41,519 bases of DNA, taken from Campylobacterota bacterium (GTDB lineage: Bacteria > Campylobacterota > Campylobacteria > Campylobacterales > Sulfurimonadaceae). Shown here in pieces: positions 29,861-40,093 of this stretch (position 1 is its first letter; every line of letters starts with the position of its first letter). The stretch covers positions 1-41,519 of the forward strand of contig JAUPLR010000067.1 in NCBI GenBank assembly GCA_030836825.1, read 5' to 3'. A program made the position numbers and the translations under genes. The notes beneath the pieces are model-generated. The model worked only from the letters and a program-made list of their open reading frames with translations, had not been told where the DNA came from and did not search any database.

Positions 29861-30658
29861 GTGATTACAGCAGAAGAAATAGCCCTTTATATAGAAAAAA
29901 TCCCTCCGGCCCCTGCTGTTGTGCAAGAAGCGCTCAATCATGCCCGTGCAGGTGATTTAACAAAAGCATCAAAAAGCGCATCGGAAGACCCCGCTTTGAG
30001 GCTGTATCTCAAAACACTTATCAATCGTCCTATCTATGGATTTCGCAATGAAGTCTCCGATGTTGCGCAGATTTTTGGGATACTGGGACTGGGCGCATCA
30101 CAGCAAACCCTCTATAACTATCTGCTGAGTTTGTTAACTCCGAAAAAATGGGAACTCTTTTCCCTCACCAATCATCAGTTTTATGACCTGCAAGCCTCCA
30201 TCAGTAAACATTGGGAAGCAATATTGGTTCATCTTAAGATCAATGACAAAGAGATCCAAAGTGCCATTTCCCTTATCCCTGCAAGCATTATTGTATGTGA
30301 AGCACTCTTTGCAAAACGTAAAACCGAAGTAGCTCAATTACGCTGCGTAAAAGCTCTTGATTTCAACACCATACTTTTTCGACTCAGCGGCAGTGATCTT
30401 TTTGATCTGTCTGGGGAAATAGCGCGCAAATGGGAAATGCCTGAGCGCATTTCAAAGCTCATCAAATCCGCTTCAGGAATGGACCAAACGCTTACGGGAC
30501 AAGAACGTGTTCTTGCGCAGTGGATGCATTTACTCCTCTTTTATGAACTAAGCCAAAGCGCCTTTGTCAGTGCGGGACTCAATGAATTCATAGATTTTAA
30601 AATCGAGTTTGTCCAAGACATCTACGAATCTTTTGCACAGGTGGTGCAAAACACATGA
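29861..30658 (+). CDS. HDOD-domain protein
   Basis: ITAEEIALYIEKIPPAPAVVQEAL... HDOD-like helical sequence without HD catalytic residues; GTG 29861 preferred, longer ORF starts at 29687. Confidence 0.65.
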   Translation: MITAEEIALYIEKIPPAPAVVQEALNHARAGDLTKASKSASEDPALRLYLKTLINRPIYGFRNEVSDVAQIFGILGLGASQQTLYNYLLSLLTPKKWELFSLTNHQFYDLQASISKHWEAILVHLKINDKEIQSAISLIPASIIVCEALFAKRKTEVAQLRCVKALDFNTILFRLSGSDLFDLSGEIARKWEMPERISKLIKSASGMDQTLTGQERVLAQWMHLLLFYELSQSAFVSAGLNEFIDFKIEFVQDIYESFAQVVQNT

Positions 30659-32049
30659 GAGCGGTAGTAAAAGGACGTATCGGAATTTTTTATCTCCAAG
30701 GATTCTTGGATGGCAATAATGCGCCGAGTTTTTTAACCATAGAGGATGTCAAAGCGACTGAGGATCTTAATGTTGACATGCTTCTTGTTTCTTTGAAAAA
30801 AGTGATCTTTTTCAATAAAAATGGCCTTGAAGTATTTGTTAAGCTGTTATCCACCATTCGCAATCAAAAACACATAATCGTCGGATTTTGTGATTACGAT
30901 CACGCAAAATTCAATGCTATCAATACTTTTTTCAAAGACGAACTCAATTTTTCCTTATTTAAAACCCAAGAGATTGCCGAGCTTTTCACTTCCAGTAACA
31001 AGGGTGAATCCAGAACGGTTTTGCTGTACAATGAAGACTCGTCACAACGTTCGGCAATGGCAATCGAGCTCTTCGATTATGGTCACAACCCGATCATGGC
31101 ACAAAGCAAACATGAATTTGAAGAGAAAAAGAAAGCTTCAGAGCTCTACTACGCTATTATTGAAGATACTAACCTTGGTGTTTATGGACAAAAGGTAGCT
31201 ACCCGTGTTACCGGAAATGCTATTATTTATACCATATCCCATTTTTTAGATGCCGAAATAAATGATACCTTCAATCTCTCTTATCATCTAAACTCTTTGA
31301 ATGTTGGCTTCCGCCTCTTTATCTTTGATGCCTATAAAGTCATCTCGATGAATGTGCACGCACTCAATTTTTTCACCAAACTGGCCTCTGCCGCTGCTGA
31401 ATACAATGCCTCGATCTGTTTTGTTGGGCTCTCGTTTGAGAAAACACCCGAGAGTTTTAAGAACGATCTCGAAGATGCCGGATTGATGTTTTTTGACAAC
31501 ATGGATGATATTCTCAAGAACAAAGAGCTGTTAGAAGAACTCGGTGCTGGCGGCGGAGTTACCGCTAAAAAAAGCCGTTCCCTCAACAAAGCGCTTGTTA
31601 ACGAGCTACCCCTTTTTATAGAAGCTACCGTGAGCACGATCGCCATGATGACCAATGCTGCGGCTACTAAAAACTCCGTTAATATCCAAACATTGACGAT
31701 TCCCAATACACAGGACCAATACGCCAGTTCTATTGGATTTTATGGAGACATTGACGGCTTAATCATCCTTGTATTTCCTAAAAGTATTGCCAAAAAAGCA
31801 TGCGAATTGCTGATTGGGGACCCAGACGCAAGCGAAGAAGAGGTCCTCGATTCTTTGGCCGAATTTGTAAATATCATCGGAGGACGCGCTAAGGTGCTCT
31901 TGTCAAGCAACAAGCACGTTTTGGACATAACCCTCCCCAGAACCTATTCCGACATTAAGACTCTGATGGAAATAGCGCACGATAAAAAAGGGGTACAAGT
32001 TGACCTGACTTTTGAGGGTGAACGCTTTATCTTTTTCCTAACACGGTGA
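30655..32049 (+). CDS. Multidomain signalling protein: STAS-like / degenerate REC-like / STAS-like / CheX-like
   Basis: C-terminal DSLAEFVNIIGGRAKVLL matches the CheX/CheC E-x2-N-x3-G phosphatase motif; STAS-like VDMLLVSLKKVIFFNKNGLEVFVKLL; ATGA overlap with HDOD CDS. Confidence 0.65.
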   Translation: MRAVVKGRIGIFYLQGFLDGNNAPSFLTIEDVKATEDLNVDMLLVSLKKVIFFNKNGLEVFVKLLSTIRNQKHIIVGFCDYDHAKFNAINTFFKDELNFSLFKTQEIAELFTSSNKGESRTVLLYNEDSSQRSAMAIELFDYGHNPIMAQSKHEFEEKKKASELYYAIIEDTNLGVYGQKVATRVTGNAIIYTISHFLDAEINDTFNLSYHLNSLNVGFRLFIFDAYKVISMNVHALNFFTKLASAAAEYNASICFVGLSFEKTPESFKNDLEDAGLMFFDNMDDILKNKELLEELGAGGGVTAKKSRSLNKALVNELPLFIEATVSTIAMMTNAAATKNSVNIQTLTIPNTQDQYASSIGFYGDIDGLIILVFPKSIAKKACELLIGDPDASEEEVLDSLAEFVNIIGGRAKVLLSSNKHVLDITLPRTYSDIKTLMEIAHDKKGVQVDLTFEGERFIFFLTR

Positions 32050-32101
32050 ATAAAGCTCCCTTTTTCGCTAAAATAGCATAAAAATATTCAAGGGTTCCCT
32101 C

Positions 32102-32743
32102 ATGCTCATTGCCCCAAGCGTTCTCTCCGCCGATTTTGGAAATTTAGCACGTGATGTTCGTGCCATTTGCGATGCTGGATGCGATCTGGTCCATGTCGAT
32201 ATCATGGATGGCCACTTTGTTCCCAACATGACGCTTGGGCCTGTTGTTGTCAGTGCCATCGCGAAAGCCGCCACCAAGCCTCTGGATATTCATCTTATGG
32301 TAGAAAATAACACTTTTTTTGTCGATCTTTTCGCTCCCCTAAAACCTGAATTTATTACTTTTCACATCGAAGAAGAAAAAAATCCGCACAGGCTCGTTCA
32401 ATACATACGCTCATTGGGTATTAAACCGGGGATCGTTCTTAATCCGCACACTCCTGCGGAAGCGGCTGAGTATTTGCTGAGTGATGTGGATATGGTACTC
32501 GTTATGAGCGTCAATCCAGGTTTCGGCGGTCAAAAATTCATCCCTACCGTTGTGGAAAAAATTAAACGTTTAAAAACGCTTCGTGATCGGATCAATCCAA
32601 CGTGTCTTATAGAAATAGACGGAGGAGTAGGAAGCAGCAATATCCATCTCTTGAAAGATGCCGGTGTTGACGTCTGTGTCGCCGGAAGCTATGTATTTGG
32701 TGCCGATGATTATAAAACAGCTATTGATGCTCTTCGCGTATGA
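32102..32743 (+). CDS. rpe: Ribulose-phosphate 3-epimerase
   Basis: MLIAPSVLSADFGNL, HVDIMDGHFVPNMTLGP, VMSVNPGFGGQKFI. Confidence 0.98.
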   Translation: MLIAPSVLSADFGNLARDVRAICDAGCDLVHVDIMDGHFVPNMTLGPVVVSAIAKAATKPLDIHLMVENNTFFVDLFAPLKPEFITFHIEEEKNPHRLVQYIRSLGIKPGIVLNPHTPAEAAEYLLSDVDMVLVMSVNPGFGGQKFIPTVVEKIKRLKTLRDRINPTCLIEIDGGVGSSNIHLLKDAGVDVCVAGSYVFGADDYKTAIDALRV

Positions 32744-33327
32744 GAGTCAAAATATGCGGCATAACGTCTCTAAAAGATGCGCAATGTGCCATTGATGCGG
32801 GAGCGGATGCTTTAGGCTTTGTTTTTTATCCGCAGTCCCCTCGATACATTACCCCTGATGATGCGCATAGCCTTATCCAAGCCCTTCCCCCTTTTATCGA
32901 GAAAGTAGCCCTTTTTGTAAATGAAACGCCCCAAACCATCCGCAGCGTCTGCCTTTCTACGGGCTGTACCCTAGCACAAATCCATTTTGACGTGACGGAC
33001 TCTTTTTTCCAAACCCTAGAATTTCCATCGCTTCGGGTTATTCGTGCGCAATGCAAAGAAGACATCCTCCAATACTGCGATCACTACCGCCTCGTTGATG
33101 CCTATTGTGAAGGGTACGGCGGTAGCGGGAAACGCCTCAATATTGAATGGTTTGAGGGCGTTGATTGTTCAAAAATCATCCTTGCAGGGGGATTAGATTC
33201 TCATAATGTTGCCTCACTCAAATCCTATGGCTTCTATGGGGTGGATGTCAGCAGTGGCGTTGAAGCCTCAAAAGGGGTCAAAGATCCATTCCTTGTGCGT
33301 TCTTTTATTAGGGAGGCAAAATCGTGA
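32740..33327 (+). CDS. trpF: Phosphoribosylanthranilate isomerase
   Basis: MRVKICGITSLKDAQCAIDAGADALGFVFYPQSPRYI; ILAGGLDSHNV; GVDVSSGVEASKGVKD. Confidence 0.97.
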   Translation: MRVKICGITSLKDAQCAIDAGADALGFVFYPQSPRYITPDDAHSLIQALPPFIEKVALFVNETPQTIRSVCLSTGCTLAQIHFDVTDSFFQTLEFPSLRVIRAQCKEDILQYCDHYRLVDAYCEGYGGSGKRLNIEWFEGVDCSKIILAGGLDSHNVASLKSYGFYGVDVSSGVEASKGVKDPFLVRSFIREAKS

Positions 33328-34124
33328 AACCTCTCGATCCAAAAATTATTATACGTTTGAGCAAAAAAGGGATCCCCAGAGAAGAATTCGAATCATTACT
33401 GCCAGAACCTAGCTCTTTGAGCCTTGAACTCTTAAGCGCTCAAGGACTGAGTTTGATTCTAAAAAATAATCTGTATTACCTTAGCAGCACCTACACAAAC
33501 GTTGAAGATACGCTCTTTTGTATTGTCGACGTTGAAACCAATGGTTCAAAGCCCTCTCGTGATCAGATCATCGAAGTTGGTGCTGTCAAACTGCGAAACG
33601 GCGTTATCATTGATACCTTTGAGCGCTTAGTATACACGACCGATATTTCAAAACAAATACAAGAGATTACCGGAATCAGCGTCCAACAAACTCTAAAGGC
33701 ACCTGCATTAGCCAAAGTGATGCATGAATTTAAGCTGTTTCTAGGAGATGCCGTTTTTGTAGGGCACGATGCAAAGTTTGATTATAATTTTGTATCCGCC
33801 ATGATGGAGCGTGTCGGATTGGAAGCATTGTTCAACCGATCATTGTGCACCATTGATCTGGCAGAGCGTACCATAGAGAGTGAGCGATATGGACTGGCCT
33901 ATCTAAACGAGCAACTGGAGCTCTACCGTGAAGCAACGCATCATCGCGCCCTCTCAGATGCCATGACAACGACCAAGCTTCTCAAGCGAACCTTGCCATT
34001 GATTCCTAAAACGATTCAGACATGCGAAGAATTAATCGGTTTTTCAAAAGAAGCGAAACGGCTTAAACGACCCAAGCCAACTCCGAAGAAAATCGACGAA
34101 AAAGAGCAAACCTACTCGCAGTAG
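33324..34124 (+). CDS. DnaQ-like 3'-5' exonuclease (DNA polymerase III epsilon-type)
   Basis: [51 protein letters not shown] (DEDDh). Confidence 0.92.
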   Translation: MKPLDPKIIIRLSKKGIPREEFESLLPEPSSLSLELLSAQGLSLILKNNLYYLSSTYTNVEDTLFCIVDVETNGSKPSRDQIIEVGAVKLRNGVIIDTFERLVYTTDISKQIQEITGISVQQTLKAPALAKVMHEFKLFLGDAVFVGHDAKFDYNFVSAMMERVGLEALFNRSLCTIDLAERTIESERYGLAYLNEQLELYREATHHRALSDAMTTTKLLKRTLPLIPKTIQTCEELIGFSKEAKRLKRPKPTPKKIDEKEQTYSQ

Positions 34125-35047
34125 CGTCCTGCACCCACGAGGCGCTTATAGCGCTTCTCGAGACGCTGTTCATCGCTGAGCTTTCGAAGATCCTCTATTT
34201 GCGCCATAAAATACGTTTTGATAGCTTCCGCGGCGCCTTCCTTGTCTCTGTGGGCACCAATCAACGGTTCAGGGATAATATCGTCAATCAAATCCAATGC
34301 CTTCAAATCGGCACTCGTAATTTTGAGCGCTTTCGTTGCCGCTTCTACTTTAGCCGGATCATTCCATAAAATAGCAGAACAGCCCTCCGGCGAGATAACG
34401 CTAAAGACAGAATAACGCATCATCGCGAGCTTATCGGCAACACCGATAGCCAAGGCGCCGCCGCTTCCGCCCTCACCAATAACGATCGAAACCGTAATGG
34501 TATTCAAATTCGACAGTTCCAAAAGATTTCGCGCAATCGCTTCGCTTTGGTTACGCTCTTCCGCCCCAAGCCCTGGGTACGCGCCTGGAGTGTCAATAAG
34601 CATCAACAGAGGTATTTTAAACTTTTCCGCCATCTTAGCGACGCGAAGCGCTTTACGGTACCCTTCTGGATTGGGCATACCAAAATTACGCTTGAGCTTG
34701 TTTTTGGTACCGCGCCCTTTTTGTTCCCCAATGACCATCACCCGTTCTTCACCGATATAGCCGACGTAGCAAACGATAGAAAGATCATCACGAAAATGAC
34801 GGTCTCCATGCAGTTCGTATTTTTTATCAAGCAACAAATTAATGTAATTAATAGCATACGGGCGGTCTTGATGACGCGCTAATTGCAATTCTTGATAAGG
34901 GGAGAGATTTGCGTAGGTTTTGGTGACTTCTTTTTCAAGATCACCTTTTAGGATTTCGACGGCATGATGATCGTAACGAATCTCCGCAGCGATTATATCC
35001 TCTTGGATCTGGCAAATCTTTTGTTCAAAATCAAGATACGTAGCCAA
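34112..35047 (-). CDS. accA: Acetyl-CoA carboxylase carboxyltransferase subunit alpha
   Basis: [59 protein letters not shown]. Confidence 0.98.
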   Translation of the reverse strand: MATYLDFEQKICQIQEDIIAAEIRYDHHAVEILKGDLEKEVTKTYANLSPYQELQLARHQDRPYAINYINLLLDKKYELHGDRHFRDDLSIVCYVGYIGEERVMVIGEQKGRGTKNKLKRNFGMPNPEGYRKALRVAKMAEKFKIPLLMLIDTPGAYPGLGAEERNQSEAIARNLLELSNLNTITVSIVIGEGGSGGALAIGVADKLAMMRYSVFSVISPEGCSAILWNDPAKVEAATKALKITSADLKALDLIDDIIPEPLIGAHRDKEGAAEAIKTYFMAQIEDLRKLSDEQRLEKRYKRLVGAGRYCE

Positions 35048-35056
35048 TGGAAGCCT

Positions 35057-36274
35057 TTAGATTTTTTTGAAAATAACAACACCGTTCGTGCCGCCAAATC
35101 CAAATGAGTTGCTCATAATAATGTCCAACTCTGCTTTACGTGCAACATTAGGGACGATGTCCAAATCGCAATTTTCGTCAGCGTGCTCATAATTAATCGT
35201 TGGAGGAATAACACCATCGCGCATTGCCATGATACTGACAACCGCTTCAATACCGCCAGCAGCACCCAAACAATGACCCGTTTGCCCCTTAATTGAACTA
35301 ATCGGTGGGCAATTTTCTTTTCCGCCAAATGCCGCTTTGATGGCTGCGGTTTCATTCTTATCATTGGTAGGAGTACTGGTACCGTGCGCATTGATGTAAT
35401 CGATTTTTGGATTTCCTGCCATTCTTAGCGCTGCCTTCATCGCACGAAGAGGACCTTCAAAGCTTGGCGATGTAATGTGACTTGCATCACCGCTTTCTCC
35501 AAATCCAATCAACTCTGCATAAATACGTGCACCGCGAGCAATCGCAGCATCATACTCTTCCAAAACCAGCGCTGCGGCACCCTCACCCATCACAAATCCG
35601 TCACGCTGTGCATCAAAAGGGCGTGAGGCATGTTTTGGATCATCATTACGCGTACTCAATGCTTTCATAGACGCGAACCCACCGACACCAACACCCGTAA
35701 TCGCCGACTCAGCCGCAACTACCAACATTTGGTCTGCTCCGCCCGTCATAATCGTTTTTGCGGCTTCACTGATCCCATGCGTACCCGCAGCACATGCCGT
35801 TACACACGAAAGATTTGGACCCTGCAATCCATGATCAATGCTGACAAATCCGCCGAGCATATTCACCAATGCCCCAGGAATAAAGAAAGGAGAGATACGG
35901 CGCGCTCCTTTGGTTTCTAAGATAATAGAGCTTCGCTCGATCGAAGGAAGTCCCCCAATTCCGGATGCTGCACTGATCCCGAACCGCTCTTTGTCAAAAC
36001 CTTCCGGAAAGCCAGCATCGCCCATTGCTTCTTGCGCGGCCTTGATGCCAAGATGAATAAAGCGATCCGCCTTTTTAACTTCTCTTGCATCCATAACGGT
36101 TTCAGGATCAAAATTTTTAACTTCGCCGGCAATTTGAGCACTGTGTGTTGAGGGATCAAAAACCGTAATCCTATCAATACCGCATTCACCTTCACAGATA
36201 GCTTTAAATGAACTTTCTTTGTCATGACCTACTGCATTGATCATGCCCATGCCGGTTACTACTATTCGTTTCAC
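35057..36274 (-). CDS. fabF: 3-oxoacyl-[acyl-carrier-protein] synthase II
   Basis: VVTGMGMINAVGHD, VTACAAGTHGISEA, INAHGTSTPTNDKNET, NSFGFGGTNGV. Confidence 0.98.
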   Translation of the reverse strand: MKRIVVTGMGMINAVGHDKESSFKAICEGECGIDRITVFDPSTHSAQIAGEVKNFDPETVMDAREVKKADRFIHLGIKAAQEAMGDAGFPEGFDKERFGISAASGIGGLPSIERSSIILETKGARRISPFFIPGALVNMLGGFVSIDHGLQGPNLSCVTACAAGTHGISEAAKTIMTGGADQMLVVAAESAITGVGVGGFASMKALSTRNDDPKHASRPFDAQRDGFVMGEGAAALVLEEYDAAIARGARIYAELIGFGESGDASHITSPSFEGPLRAMKAALRMAGNPKIDYINAHGTSTPTNDKNETAAIKAAFGGKENCPPISSIKGQTGHCLGAAGGIEAVVSIMAMRDGVIPPTINYEHADENCDLDIVPNVARKAELDIIMSNSFGFGGTNGVVIFKKI

Positions 36275-36367
36275 ATTCTCTCCTGCTGATCGCTGATCTT
36301 AGATATTTCTTCGCCGGAATCCCATTCTAAAGAAAAAATATCTAAAGCCACATATAAAATGGCTGAG

Positions 36368-36389
36368 TATCAAGGCACCGGCCTTGATA
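36368..36389 (-). other. Perfect hairpin in the acpP-fabF intergenic region
   Basis: TATCAAGGC-ACCG-GCCTTGATA, 9-bp perfect stem, 4-nt loop, directly after the acpP stop codon. Confidence 0.6.
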
Positions 36390-36395
36390 AAAGGA

Positions 36396-36626
36396 CTACT
36401 TTTTGCCTTCGATGTAATTGATTACATCTTGAACGGTTTGGATTTTTTCCGCTTCATCATCAGGAATTTCGATGTCGAATTTCTCTTCAAGAGCCATTAC
36501 CAATTCAACAACGTCAAGACTGTCTGCTCCAAGGTCTTCTACGAATTTAGAATCCGCTTTGACTTCGTCAGGGTTAACACTTAGTTGTTCAACAACTACT
36601 TCTTTAATATCTTCCAATAGCGCCAT
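36396..36626 (-). CDS. acpP: Acyl carrier protein
   Basis: [50 protein letters not shown]. Confidence 0.98.
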   Translation of the reverse strand: MALLEDIKEVVVEQLSVNPDEVKADSKFVEDLGADSLDVVELVMALEEKFDIEIPDDEAEKIQTVQDVINYIEGKK

Positions 36627-36708
36627 AATAGCTCCTGTTTTAATGAGTAAAATCGTGGAAATTATAACATATTTAGCTTAAGTGGCAAAACATTGCCCTT
36701 AAGACTTT

Positions 36709-37452
36709 TTACATGAACATTCCGCCGTTGGCTTTCAGGGTCTCGCCCGTAATGTAACTCGCATGATCGCTCAATAAAAAAGCAGTCGCTTCCGCCACTT
36801 CTTTAGGCTCACCAAAACGCCCCATCGGAATTTTTGCCGTGAAGGAGGCTTTAATCTCATCGCCAAGGACATCCGTCATGTCCGTTGCGATAAAGCCCGG
36901 TGTCACCGTATTGTAACGTATGCCGCTGGTTGCCGCTTCTTGGGCAAAGCTTTTTGTCATTGCAATCACACCACCCTTGGAAGCCGCATAATTTGTTTGA
37001 CCTGCATTACCTGTTTCCCCAACAATGGAGGCGATGTTGACGATTGCGCCAAATTTTTGCTTGCGCATCGCTTTAAACGCCTCGCGACAGCCCACGAACG
37101 CTGAGAGCAAGTTGGCATTGATAACCGCCATAAAATCTTCACTTTTCATACGAAGAGACAAACCGTCTTTGGTAATTCCCGCATTGTTAACCAAATACGA
37201 GAGCGCACCATCCGCATCTACGATCGTTTTGATCGCATCCACAAAGGCAGCTTCATCGCTCACGTCAAATCCGATAACCGCCGCGGTCCCCCCTGCCGCT
37301 TCAATCTCTGCCTTGATCGCATCCGCTGCATCCGCACCGCTACGGTAGTTTATCCATACTTTTAGACCATAACCCGCCAACACACGCGCTACTTCTGCCC
37401 CAATTCCTCGGCTTGACCCCGTTACCAATACATTTTTACCCGTGAACTTCAT
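36709..37452 (-). CDS. fabG: 3-oxoacyl-[acyl-carrier-protein] reductase
   Basis: VTGSSRGIGAEVARVLA, NNAGITKDGLSLRM, YAASKGGVIAMTKSFAQE. Confidence 0.96.
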   Translation of the reverse strand: MKFTGKNVLVTGSSRGIGAEVARVLAGYGLKVWINYRSGADAADAIKAEIEAAGGTAAVIGFDVSDEAAFVDAIKTIVDADGALSYLVNNAGITKDGLSLRMKSEDFMAVINANLLSAFVGCREAFKAMRKQKFGAIVNIASIVGETGNAGQTNYAASKGGVIAMTKSFAQEAATSGIRYNTVTPGFIATDMTDVLGDEIKASFTAKIPMGRFGEPKEVAEATAFLLSDHASYITGETLKANGGMFM

Positions 37453-37466
37453 CTGATTCCTTTTAT

Positions 37467-38963
37467 TTAAATAAGCGCCTGATCCATCTCTGAGGGTTTT
37501 TCAATCCCCATAAGTTTTAAAACGGTAGGTGCGACATTGTTCAGCGCCCCCGGATGAACCTCCTTGATCTCGTCGTCCACGACAAAACACCATACTTTGC
37601 CCACCGTATGATTTGTCAAAATATTTCCTGCATCATCGCGCATCTCTTCACAGTTTCCATGATCGGAGGTAATCACCACAGAATAGTCATTACGTTTACT
37701 GGCTTCAAGTATCCGTGAGAGTTCAGTATCAACGGCCTCTACTGCACGAATCGCCGCTTCATAATTACCGGTGTGTCCTACCATATCGCCATTCGCAAAG
37801 TTAACGACTACGAAATCATATCCCTCATCCATTGCTTTGACGACTGCATTACCTACCTCGGGAGCACTCATAGAGGGTTGCATATCGTAGGTTTTAACCT
37901 GAGGGCTGGGGATAAGCACGCGTGTTTCATTTTCATACGGCTCTTCGATACCGCCATTAAAGAAAAAAGTAACATGGGCATATTTTTCCGTCTCTGCCGT
38001 ATGAAACTGGCGCAAACCGGCATGCGAAAGCACTTGGGCCAAAGTATTAACAGGCGCGTCTTTTGGAAACAGCACCGGAAGCGAAAGATTTTTATCGTAC
38101 TGCGTCATCGTGGCTAAATGGATTGAAACATACGTACGTTCAAACCCTTTAAATTCAGGGTCTCCCAATGCCACCGCGAGTTGGCGCATGCGATCACTAC
38201 GAAAGTTAAGCGTTAAGACCCCATCCCCTTCGCTAAATCCTTCATACCCATCAAAAGCGCACGGAGTAATAAATTCATCCGTTTCCCCTTTTGCATACGC
38301 ATTTTCAATATAATCAGCGACACTTTGTTCACTTTTTGGATGAGCCGATACGATTGCATCGTACCCTTTTTGCACACGATCCCAACGATTATCGCGATCC
38401 ATGGCATAAAAACGTCCGCCAAGAGTGGCTATTTTGATATTTTTCCCGCCATGCGCAAGCACCGTTTGCAAAAAAAGCAGTGCCGATGTCGGAGCTACGT
38501 CACGTCCATCGGTAATAAGATGAAGCCATACTTCACGACCCGCAGTGGCGGCAAGTTCGGCCACGCCCAGCAAATGATCAATATGAGAATGGACACCGCC
38601 ATCGCTCATAAGAGCAATCAAGTGCAATCGATTCGAAGCTTTCAGCAACGTCGCAAACGGGACATTGCGCGCGAAACTCCCATCTTCGAGTGCCAATGAA
38701 ATTTTGACCAAATCTTGATACAAAACTCGACCGCTTCCGATGCTCATGTGCCCAACTTCAGAGTTTCCCATTTGTCCCTCCGGCAGTCCGACGCTAAGAC
38801 CCGAGGTGTCGATTAGAGCATGCGGTACTTCTTTAAACAACCTATCATAGGTCGGTTTTTTGGCCGCGGTAAAGGCATTAAAATCGTGTTTTGGAGAGTA
38901 CCCGATCCCATCAGTAATGACTAAAACCGTTTTTTTTCTCAAAACTTCTCCTTGTTTAATCAA
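37467..38963 (-). CDS. gpmI: 2,3-bisphosphoglycerate-independent phosphoglycerate mutase
   Basis: LVITDGIGYSP, GQMGNSEVGHMSIGSGRVLYQDL, VVVNFANGDMVGHTG, ITSDHGNCEEM. Confidence 0.98.
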   Translation of the reverse strand: MIKQGEVLRKKTVLVITDGIGYSPKHDFNAFTAAKKPTYDRLFKEVPHALIDTSGLSVGLPEGQMGNSEVGHMSIGSGRVLYQDLVKISLALEDGSFARNVPFATLLKASNRLHLIALMSDGGVHSHIDHLLGVAELAATAGREVWLHLITDGRDVAPTSALLFLQTVLAHGGKNIKIATLGGRFYAMDRDNRWDRVQKGYDAIVSAHPKSEQSVADYIENAYAKGETDEFITPCAFDGYEGFSEGDGVLTLNFRSDRMRQLAVALGDPEFKGFERTYVSIHLATMTQYDKNLSLPVLFPKDAPVNTLAQVLSHAGLRQFHTAETEKYAHVTFFFNGGIEEPYENETRVLIPSPQVKTYDMQPSMSAPEVGNAVVKAMDEGYDFVVVNFANGDMVGHTGNYEAAIRAVEAVDTELSRILEASKRNDYSVVITSDHGNCEEMRDDAGNILTNHTVGKVWCFVVDDEIKEVHPGALNNVAPTVLKLMGIEKPSEMDQALI

Positions 38964-39034
38964 ACTTTTTGCCGATTATATTAGAATATCACTTTTGCAT
39001 TGCTTTACATTCCGAACACAAAGAGTCCGCTAAT

Positions 39035-40093
39035 ATGTTACACTGGTTATACACAACGTTCGGCATTAACTTGTTTCATTACATTACCTTGCGTGCAGGG
39101 GTGGCTTTTTTCATCGGTCTCTTCTTGACCATGTTTCTACTGCCGCGCTTTATTGCTTGGGCACAAAAATCAAGCCGCGTTCAGCCAATCAATGAATACG
39201 TCAGTGCCCACCAAGGCAAAGCGAAAACCCCTACGATGGGCGGCATTATCTTCGTTTTTTCAACGGTTATTGCCTCCTTATTGACCGTGAACATCTCCAA
39301 TCCGTATGTCATCGGCGGACTTCTTACTCTTATTTTTTATGCGTATATCGGCTTTACCGATGACTGGGGAAAAATTCGCGGTGCAAACAATTTAGCAGGG
39401 TTAAGCGCCCGTTCTAAAATGCTGTTGCAGATCTTTTTTGGTCTTGCAATCGGTATTTTTTTAATCACCGTCGCAAAACTTGAAACCGGTTTTTACGTCC
39501 CTTTTATGAAAAAAAGCCTTTTTGATATGGGTGATTTCAGTATTGCCTTTTGGGTATTGGTCATTATCGCGACTTCCAATGCGGTCAATTTGACCGATGG
39601 GCTGGACGGATTGGCAACCGTCCCCTCTATCTTTGCGCTTCTCTCTCTTAGCGTCATTGTCTACATCGTGGGAAATGCCGCATTGGCCCACTATCTCCTC
39701 ATGCCAAAGATTCCTGCGGGGGAAGTGGTTATTATTGCCATGGCGCTGATCGGATCGTTGCTGGGATTCTTGTGGTTCAACTGCCATCCGGCGCAAGTTT
39801 TTATGGGGGACAGCGGATCGTTAACGCTGGGTGCATTTATCGCCTATATGGCGATCATCAGTAAAAGCGAAATTTTGCTCGTCCTCATCGGACTCATTTT
39901 CGTTATCGAAACCATCTCGGTTATTGTCCAAGTAGGAAGTTACAAACTGCGTAAAAAACGGGTCTTTTTGATGGCGCCGATTCACCATCACTTTGAGCTG
40001 AAACAATGGGCAGAGAATAAGATTATTGTCCGTTTTTGGATCATTGCGCTATTGTCCAATATTCTCGCCATCATCACGCTAAAGATCCGTTAA
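39035..40093 (+). CDS. mraY: Phospho-N-acetylmuramoyl-pentapeptide transferase
   Basis: KAKTPTMGGIIF, NAVNLTDGLDGLA, GDSGSLTLGAFI, APIHHHFELKQWAE. Start MLHWLYTTFGIN. Confidence 0.98.
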   Translation: MLHWLYTTFGINLFHYITLRAGVAFFIGLFLTMFLLPRFIAWAQKSSRVQPINEYVSAHQGKAKTPTMGGIIFVFSTVIASLLTVNISNPYVIGGLLTLIFYAYIGFTDDWGKIRGANNLAGLSARSKMLLQIFFGLAIGIFLITVAKLETGFYVPFMKKSLFDMGDFSIAFWVLVIIATSNAVNLTDGLDGLATVPSIFALLSLSVIVYIVGNAALAHYLLMPKIPAGEVVIIAMALIGSLLGFLWFNCHPAQVFMGDSGSLTLGAFIAYMAIISKSEILLVLIGLIFVIETISVIVQVGSYKLRKKRVFLMAPIHHHFELKQWAENKIIVRFWIIALLSNILAIITLKIR

